A DNA stretch of 64,000 nt from Castor canadensis. Its lineage: Eukaryota; Chordata; Mammalia; Rodentia; Castoridae. The position numbers and the translations under genes were made by a program. Shown piece by piece: positions 57,350 to 64,000 of this stretch; within the stretch, counting starts at the first letter, position 1, and each line of letters opens with the position of its first letter. The stretch lies in contig NC_133397.1 of the NCBI RefSeq assembly GCF_047511655.1, forward strand, positions 48,312,001 to 48,376,000. Direction: 5' to 3'. A model generated the notes under the pieces. The model searched no databases. It saw nothing but the letters and a program-made list of their open reading frames with translations, and had not been told where the DNA came from.

Positions 57350-58467
57350 ATGAAGAAAATGGATGCCCACATCCAGACTCCAACAAAACAAAGAGAAACT
57401 ATACCAAGGAACACAATGAAGCCCACAGAACACCTGAAAGAAGAAATCCTGCAAGTAATCAATGAGAATTTCATAGAGATGCTACTAGATATGGTCAACC
57501 AAAACATACAGGAGGCACTGAAGAAATTCCAAGACAACAAAAATAAAGAATATGAGAAAACACAAAAACAAATAAATGAACTCATAGGAGCCCTAAATAA
57601 ACACCAAAGTGAAACAGAGTGAACCATAAATAGATAAATGATATAAGGGCAAAAATTGACAATATTAAAGAGGAAGTGACCCATGATATGGAAAACATCA
57701 GAAAAAAGAATGAAACAGAAACACAAAACACAATGGAAGGCCACTCCAGCAGACTAGAACAAGTAGAAGACAGAATCTCAGAACTTGAAGATGAAATGGT
57801 AATTAAAGGAAAAACTGAAGAACTATTAGACAACTCAAGACCTGTGAAAGGAATATGCAAGAACTCAAAAGCTCCACCAAAAGACCGAGCCCGAGAATCA
57901 TGGACATTGAAGATGGAGAAGAAGTGCCAGCAAAAGGAATTCGTAATATATTCAACAAAATAATAATAGAAAATTTCCCAAATCTAGAGAAAACTATGCC
58001 CATTCAGGTACAGGAAGCCTCCAGGACACCAAACAGACTTGACCAAAATAGAACTACCCCACGACATATTATCATTAAAACAAGCACAGAGAATAGAGAA
58101 AGAATATTGAAGGCTGTAAGAGAAAGAAAAAACCCAAATAATACACAAAGGTAAACCCATCAAAATTACAGCAGATTTCTCAACAGAAACCTTAAAAGCA
58201 AGAAGGGCATGAAATGAGGTCTTCCAGGCACTGAATGAAAATAACTTCAACCCTAGGATACTCTACCCAGAAAAACTATCATTCAAAATAGATGGAGCAA
58301 TAAAAGTCTTCCATGATAAGCAAAAACAAAAACAATATATGACTACTAAGCCACCACTACAAAAGATTCTTCAAGGAATTCTGCACACAGAAAGTGAAAG
58401 CAAACAAAACCATGAAAGGGCAGGCAGTACCAAACCACAGAAGAAAAGACAAGAAAGTAGAGAGTAA
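57350..58467 (+). pseudogene. Broken L1 ORF1
   Basis: The N-terminal block (57350-57622, 90 codons) is rich in Glu, Lys, Asn and Gln and fits the coiled coil. A second block (57676 on) has the HSSRLEQVEDRISELED coiled-coil end. The third (57855-58154) has the RRM/CTD: PRIMDIEDGEEV, GIRNIFNKIIIENFPNLEK, TPRHIIIKTS, ERILKAVRERK. Further residues (TTKPPLQKILQGI) run to the stop TAA at 58465-58467. Stops and shifts between blocks (first at about 57620) break it. Complete it would be about 370 residues, normal for ORF1. Confidence 0.85.
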
Positions 58468-58516
58468 CATTGATTCAGCTGCACACAATCAAACCCATAA
58501 ACAACAAGACAACTAA

Positions 58517-61500
58517 ATGACAGGAATCACCACATACCTATCAATACTAACACTGAATTGTATGCACATATAAGTAAAAGGGAAAAAAATACTAACACTG
58601 AATGTTAACAGACTTAATTCCCCCATCAAAAGACACTAGCAAACTGTATTAAAAAGGAAGATCTAACAATCTGCTGCCTACAGGAGACACATCTCATTGA
58701 CAGAAACAAGCACTGGCTGAGAGTGAAAGTCTGGAAGAAGATTTACCAAGCCAATGGCCCCCCAAAACAGGTAAGGGTAGCAATACTTATCTTGGACAAA
58801 GTACACTTCAAACTTACATTGATAAAACAAGATAAAGAAGGACACTCCATACTAATAAAAGATGAAATACACCAAAATGAAATAATAATTGTCAACCTAC
58901 ATGTACCCAATGTCAATGCACCCAATTTTATCAACCATACTCTGAAGGACTAAAAAACATATATAGACTCCAACACAGTGGTAGTGGGAGACTTTAATAC
59001 CCCCCCATCACCAATAGATAGGTCATACAGAAAAGTTCATCCAACTTCTGCACAATATACATTCTTCTCAGCAGCTCACAGAACCTTCTCCAAAATTGAT
59101 CATATCTTAGGGCACAAAGCAAGCCTCAGCAAATATAAGAAAATAGAAATAACCCCATGCATTCTATCTGATCACAATGCATTGAAACTAGAAATCAACA
59201 ACAAAAACAATAGTAAAAAACATGAAAACAATTGGAAGCAGAACAACACCTTGCTCAATGATCAATGGGTCATTGATGAAGTAAAAGAGGAAATTAAAAG
59301 GTTCCTGGAAGTTAATGAAAATGAAAACACGACCTACTGGAAACTATGGGACATACCCAAGGCAGTCCTAAGACGATAGTTTATAGCCATGAGTGCATAT
59401 ATTAAAAATTCAGAAAGATCTCAAATCAATGACCTAATGCTACATCTCAAACTTCTAGAAAAACAAGAACAAGGAAATCCCAAAACAAGCAGTAGAGAAA
59501 TAATAAAAATAAGAGCTGAAATCAATGAAATAGAAACAAACAAAAAAACCATATGAAGAATTAATGAAATAAAAAGCTGGTTCTTTGAAAGAAGAAATAA
59601 GATTGACAGACCCCTGGCAAACCTGACTAAAATGAGGAGAGAAAAAAAACAAAACAGTAAAATCAGAAATGCAAAAGGGGAGATAACAACAAACACCACA
59701 GAAATCCAGGAAATCATCACAGCGTACTTTGAGAACCTATATTCTAGTAAATTTGAGAATCTTGAAGAAATTGACAGATTTCTAGATACTTATGACCATC
59801 CAAAACTGAACCAAGAGGATATCAATCACCTGAATAGATCTATAACACAAAATGAAACTGAAGCAGCAATAGATTCTCCCAAAAAAGAAAAGTCCAGGAC
59901 CTGATGGATTCTCTGCTGAATTCTATCAGACCTTTAAAGAACTAATACCAACCCTCCTTAAACTGTTCCACAAAACAGAAAGGGAAGGAACACTGTCTAA
60001 CTTATTTTATGAAACCAATATTACCTTCATCCCAAAACCAGACAAAGATACCTCTAAAAAAGAGAACTATAGGCCAATTTCCTTAATGAACATTGATGCA
60101 AAAATCTTTAATAAAGTAATGGCAAACTGAATCCAACAACACATTAGAAAGATCATCCACCATGACCAAGTTGGTTTCATCCTAGAGTTGCAGGTGTGGT
60201 TCAACATATGCAAATCTATAAATATAATACAGAACATTAATAGAAGCAAAGACAAAAACCACTTGATTATCTCAATAGATGCAGAAAAAGCCTTTGATTG
60301 ATCCAACACCATTTCATGATAAAAGCTCTAAGAAAACTAGGAATAGAAGGAAAGTACCTCAACATTATAAAGGCTATATATGACAAACCTACAGCCAATA
60401 TCATACTTAATGGTGAACAACTGAAATCATTTCCCCTAAAATCAAGAACTAGACAAGGGTGCCCACTATCCCCACTCCTATTCAGCATAGTACTGGAATT
60501 CCTATCCAGAGCAATCAGGCAAGAAGAAGAAATAAAAGGAATACATAGGTAAAGAAACTGTTAAAATATCCCTATTTGCAGATGATATGATCCTATACCT
60601 TAAAGACCCAAAAAACTCTACCCAAAAACAGCTATAGCAAGGTGGCAGGATACAAATCTACTTACAAAAATCATTAGCTTTTCTATACACCAAGAACGAA
60701 CAAACTGAGAAGGAATATATGGAAACAATTCCATTTACAATAGCCTCAAAAAAAAAATCAAATACCTAGGAGTAAACTCAATAAAGGATGTGAATGACCT
60801 CTACAAGGAGAACTACAAACCCCTGAAGAAAGAGATTGAGGAAGACAACAGAAGATAGAAAGATCTCCCATGCTCATAGATTGGTAGAATCAACATAGTA
60901 AAAATGGCTATACTACCAAAAGCAATCTACATATTTAATGCAATTCCCATCAAAATCCTAATGACTTTCATCACAGAGATTGAAAAATCTACCCTAAAGT
61001 TCATTTGGAAACATAGGAGACAGCGAATAGCCAAGGCAATACTCAGCAAAAAGAGCAATACTGGAGGTATCACAATACCCAACTTCAAACTATATTACAA
61101 AGCAATAGCAATAAAAACAGCATGGTACTGGCACAAAAACAGACATGAAGAGCAGTGGAACAGAATAGAGGACCCAGATATGAGTCCATACAACTATTCC
61201 CACTTCATTTTTGACAAATGTACCAAAAATATACGGTGGAGAAATGGCAGCCTCTTCAACAAATGTTGCTGGGAAAAGTGGTTAGTCACCTGCAAGAAAC
61301 TGAAACTAGATCCATGTTTATCACCCTGTGCTAGAATCAACTCAAAATGGATCAAGGACCTTAATATCAGACCCAAAACTCTGAAGTTAGTATAGGAAGT
61401 AGCAGGAAATACTCTGGAAGTAATAGGTATAGGAGAGAACTTCCTCAATAGTACCCTAGCAGCTCAGCAACTAAGAGAAAGAATGGACAAATTGGACTTC

Positions 61501-61844
61501 ATAAAATTAAAAAGCTTCCACACAACAAAAGAAATGTTCTCTAAACTGAAGAGATCACCCCCAGAGTGGTAGAAATCAGACAAAGGATTGATAACCAGAA
61601 TATACAGGGAACTTAAGAAACTAAACTCTCCTAAAGTTAATGAACCAATAAAGAAATGGGCAACTGAACTAAACAGAACTTTCTCAAAGGAAGAAATTCA
61701 CATGACCAAAAAACACATGAAAAAATGCTCACCATCTCATCTCTAGCCATAAAGGAAATGCAAATCAAAACCACACTAAGATTTCACCTCACCCCCGTTA
61801 GAATTGCCATCATCAAAAACACCACCACCAACAAGTGTTGGTGA
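58517..61844 (+). pseudogene. Broken L1 ORF2 (endonuclease, RT, C-terminus)
   Basis: The start ATG at 58517 begins MTGITTYLSILTLN, the usual ORF2 opening, and is cut 14 codons later by the small insert at 58559-58587. Endonuclease motifs follow: YLQETHL-equivalent near 58675, [14 protein letters not shown] at 58978 on, [19 protein letters not shown] near 59070, SDHNALKLE near 59170. [10 protein letters not shown] near 60275, [10 protein letters not shown] near 60450, FADD at 60575-60586, intact. C-terminal blocks: 60904-61395. It ends at TGA 61842-61844 in the NNKCW context. Breaks include a stop near 59380 (CGA to TAG region), loss of bases near 60299 and a deletion near 60630. Confidence 0.88.
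58559..58587 (+). mobile_element. Ultra-short L1 3'-end insertion (29 bp) with 16 bp TSD
   Basis: TGTATGCACATATAAGTAAAAGGGAAAAA resembles the last bases of the young L1 (TGTATGCACATATGAATAAT + A-tail). It is flanked by exact copies of AATACTAACACTGAAT at 58543-58558 and 58588-58603. The host is the start of ORF2 of the 6.4 kb L1. Confidence 0.75.
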
Positions 61845-61940
61845 GGATGTGGGGAAAAAGGAACCTTGGTATACAGCTGGTGGGAATGCAAGCTAGTCAA
61901 CCACTCTGGGAAAAAATTTGGAGACTTCTTAAAAATCTAA

Positions 61941-61957
61941 ACATAGATCTGCCATAT
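61941..61957. repeat. TSD of the small SINE insert, left copy
   Basis: ACATAGATCTGCCATAT, identical to 61994-62010. Confidence 0.92.
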
Positions 61958-61993
61958 AAGTGCTGGTGGAGTGGCTCAAGTGGCAGAGCGCCT
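61958..61993 (+). mobile_element. Tailless 36 bp ID/tRNA-like 5'-half insertion
   Basis: AGTGCTGGTGGAGTGGCTCA...AGAGCGCCT matches the first ~35 bases of the ID-like unit (compare 13.55 kb), including the A-box-like TGGCTCAAGTGG, and stops where the tRNA anticodon arm would begin. There is no 3' half and no A-tail, yet an exact 17 bp TSD flanks it. This is the pattern of tailless retropseudogenes from tRNA-type RNAs. Confidence 0.8.
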
Positions 61994-62010
61994 ACATAGA
62001 TCTGCCATAT
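61994..62010. repeat. TSD of the small SINE insert, right copy
   Basis: ACATAGATCTGCCATAT; the right copy reads on into the ancestral L1 sequence (GATCCATCAATCCC). Confidence 0.92.
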
Positions 62011-62820
62011 GATCCATCAATCCCACTCCTGGGGATATACCCAAAGGAATATGACACAGGTTACTCCAAAGGCACCTGCACACCTATGTTTATTGCAGCA
62101 CTATTTGCAATAGCTAAGTAATAGAAACAGCCAAGATGCCCCACTATTGATGAATGGATCAAGAAAATGTGGTATTTATACACAATGGAATTTTACTCAG
62201 CCATGAAGAGGAATGAAATCTTATCATTCACAAGTAAATGGATGGAACTGGAGAACATCATTCTGAGCAAGGTTAGCCAGGCTCAGAAGACCAAAAATCG
62301 TATGTTCTCCCTCATATGCGGACTTTAGATCTAGGGTAAATACAGCTATGTTGTTGGATTTGGGTCACATGACAAGTGGAGAGCACATATGGGAGGTATG
62401 GTGATAGTAGAAACCTTAAAACATGAAAGCGTTTTGTGTCCCCACTCCAGAGGAACTAATACAGAAACCTTAAAGCGACAGAGGTCAACACGAGAAGGGG
62501 ATCAGGAACCGGTGGAAAGATTAGTTAAGAGATGAATCATATTGTGTTGTAACACATTTGTACATGGAAGCAATGCTAGGAATATCTCTGTATAGCTATC
62601 CTTAATTCAACTAGGAAAAACACTTTCTTTCTCATTATGCTTATGTCTTCTCTTCAATAAAATTAGAGATAAGGGCAGAACAGGTTCTGCCTGGAAGCCA
62701 GGGGTGTTGGGGGAGAGGGTGGGGGTAGGTGGCAGTGGGGAGAAATGACCCAAACAATGTATGCACATGTGAATAAATGAATAAAACAAAAGAGACATTG
62801 AAAAACAAAAACAAAAAAAC

Positions 62821-64000
62821 AAACCTTAGATAAAAGACTTCTTGGCTTCTTGGTAAGCAATGATTTTTTTGGATATGACACCAGCAGCAAAGCAATAAAA
62901 GCAAAACCAGACACGTGTGATTACATCAAACTAAACAAAAAGAAAAATGTTCCTTACAGCAAAGGCAACCTATAGAATGGTGGGAAATATTTGCACACTG
63001 CATATCTTGTAAGTGGTTATTTTCCAAAGCATATAAGGACCTCCTACAACTAAATAGCAAGGAAACAAATGACCTAGTTAGAAATGTGAAGGACCTGACC
63101 AGACCTAGCTCCCAAGAAGACTTAGGACCAGCCAACAGATGTATGAAAAATGCTCACCATTGTTAATCATCAGGTAAATGGTAAGGAAAACCATGAGGTA
63201 CCACCTCACATATGTTAGAATGGCTATTACCAAATGACAAAGATAGCAAGTTTTCGGAAGGATGTGGAGAGAAGGGAAAATCAGTATGCTCTGATGAAAG
63301 GAAGGTAAATTAGGGCAGTCATTATAGAAGACAGTATGGTAGTACATGCCTGTAATCCCATGTATTCTGGAGGCTGAAGTGAAAGGATCACTTAAGACCA
63401 TAGATCTGAGACCATCCTGGGCAAGATACCAAGACTCTGTCTCCAAAAGAAATTAAAAACATAACTACTATATGATTTAGCAATCTCACTACTGGGTAAA
63501 CTTACAAAGGAATTGAAATTCTGTATCTGGAAGAGACATTTGCACTCCCATGCTCATTTCAGCATTACTAACAATTGCCAACATGTGGAAACAAAGTAAA
63601 TGTCTGCTGATGCAGGCATAAAGAAAATGTGGTATAAGTAATATACAGTGGAATATTATCAAACCTTAAAAATGGAGGTAATCCTGTCATTTTCAATAAC
63701 ATGTATAAAACTGGAGGACATTATGCTTAGAGAAAGAAGCCAGACGTAGACAATACTGCGTGATTCTACTGAGTATGGAATCTAAGCTAGTCACATTTGT
63801 ACAAGCAGAGGGTAGAATGGTGGTTGCCAGGGCCTGGGGGGAGGAAGAATTGGGGAGATGGTGGCCAAAGGGTACCAAGTTTTGGTTATGTAAGATGAAA
63901 AAGTTTTGGAGATCTAATCTACAGTTAGTATTGTTAAAATATATTTCATTTTTGTGTACTTGAAATTGCAAGAGGATAAATCTTAAGTGTTCTTACCACA
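62821..64000 (+). mobile_element. Old L1M, part 3 (ORF2 C-terminus and 3' UTR)
   Basis: Resumes the element of 53.5-56.1 kb after the SINE and 6.4 kb L1: AGCAATGATTTTTTTGGATATG, GCAATAAAAGCAAAACCAGACA, ACCACCTCACATATGTTAGAATGG, CAATCTCACTACTGGGTAAAC, CATTATGCTTAGAGAAAGAAGCC, then L1MA/L1MB-like 3' UTR (GAATTGGGGAGATGGTGGCC, ATCTTAAGTGTTCTTACCACA) to the window edge. A B1 SINE interrupts it at 63336-63461. Confidence 0.88.
63336..63461 (+). mobile_element. B1-type SINE in the old L1M
   Basis: GGTAGTACATGCCTGTAATCCC, GGAGGCTGAAGTGAAAGGATC, GAGACCATCCTGGGCAAG, AAGACTCTGTCTCC, then an A-rich end. L1 sequence is readable on both sides. Confidence 0.8.

Larger units (their letters stand above)
56453..62820 (+). 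mobile_element. Nearly full-length LINE-1, about 6.4 kb
   Basis: Order: GC-rich 5' UTR (56453-57349), ORF1 (57350-58467), spacer, ORF2 (58517-61844), C-terminal extension, 3' UTR, G-rich block (about 62700-62745), ATGCACATGTGAATAAATGAATAAAA and A-tail. The 5' start carries no AAGATGGC site. It entered the A-rich tail of the trimeric SINE, so exact ends are blurred. Frameshifts, stops and two tiny insertions (58559-58587 and 61958-61993) make it inactive. Its 3' UTR (62340-62640) differs in part from the young 9.2 kb type, so it belongs to another subfamily. Confidence 0.92.

Noticed and set aside
1-64000. CRISPR array, bacterial operon, phage or integron features
   Set aside because: LINEs, MIR, B1/ID SINEs, MaLR LTRs and microsatellites make this mammalian DNA. 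The direct repeats found are TSDs, duplications or microsatellites, without the regular spacing of a CRISPR array.

Overview
This 64 kb window is mammalian, very probably rodent, intergenic or intronic DNA. It is built mostly from retrotransposons. I found no intact host gene. The only host-gene copy I recognise is a broken processed pseudogene of the ribosomal protein gene RPL22L1, near 12.7-13.1 kb. Three things point to a rodent: B1-type (7SL-derived) SINEs, ID-like tRNA-derived SINEs, and composite SINEs in which a B1 monomer is joined to an ID unit. Together with the L1 3' UTR style they suggest the beaver/kangaroo-rat lineage (Castorimorpha), but squirrels or dormice cannot be excluded from sequence alone.

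Layout. 1-5.75 kb: two L1 pieces on the minus strand, joined inside ORF2; the second keeps a 5' UTR with a YY1-like start but has no 3' end. 5.75-9.05 kb: older L1 remnants on the minus strand. 9.1-12.1 kb: a MaLR-type LTR split by a young plus-strand L1 with a 13 bp target-site duplication (TSD) and a 537-codon open ORF2 remainder. 12.3-16.2 kb: B1 SINEs, the RPL22L1 pseudogene, a hAT-like element containing a composite SINE, an old L1, and an MLT1 LTR split by a short young L1. 16.2-31.1 kb: mostly non-repetitive or ancient DNA with MIR, L2, MLT1 and ERVL LTR pieces, plus a young L1 at 25.3 kb. 31.25-35.25 kb: a 5'-truncated minus-strand L1. 36.9-38.3 kb: an L1 with an inverted 5' part, then an LTR with a GA microsatellite. 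38.3-50.1 kb: mostly non-repetitive DNA with an LTR, MER5A, B1, a composite SINE, a palindromic MITE and a local 162 bp duplication. 50.2-52.2 kb: one L1 nested in another, both with TSDs. 53.5 kb to the end: an old L1 interrupted by LTR material, by a trimeric SINE, and by a nearly full-length younger L1 of about 6.4 kb.

The most interesting signals are small. Inside the last young L1 there are two tiny insertions with clean TSDs. One is a 36 bp fragment equal to the 5' half of an ID/tRNA-like SINE, with no A-tail (61958-61993). The other is a 29 bp piece that looks like the extreme 3' end of an L1 plus its A-tail (58559-58587). I see no operon, CRISPR array, prophage or novel enzymatic system. 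The novelty here lies in retrotransposition by-products and nested insertion history. Family names were assigned by eye and should be checked with RepeatMasker.
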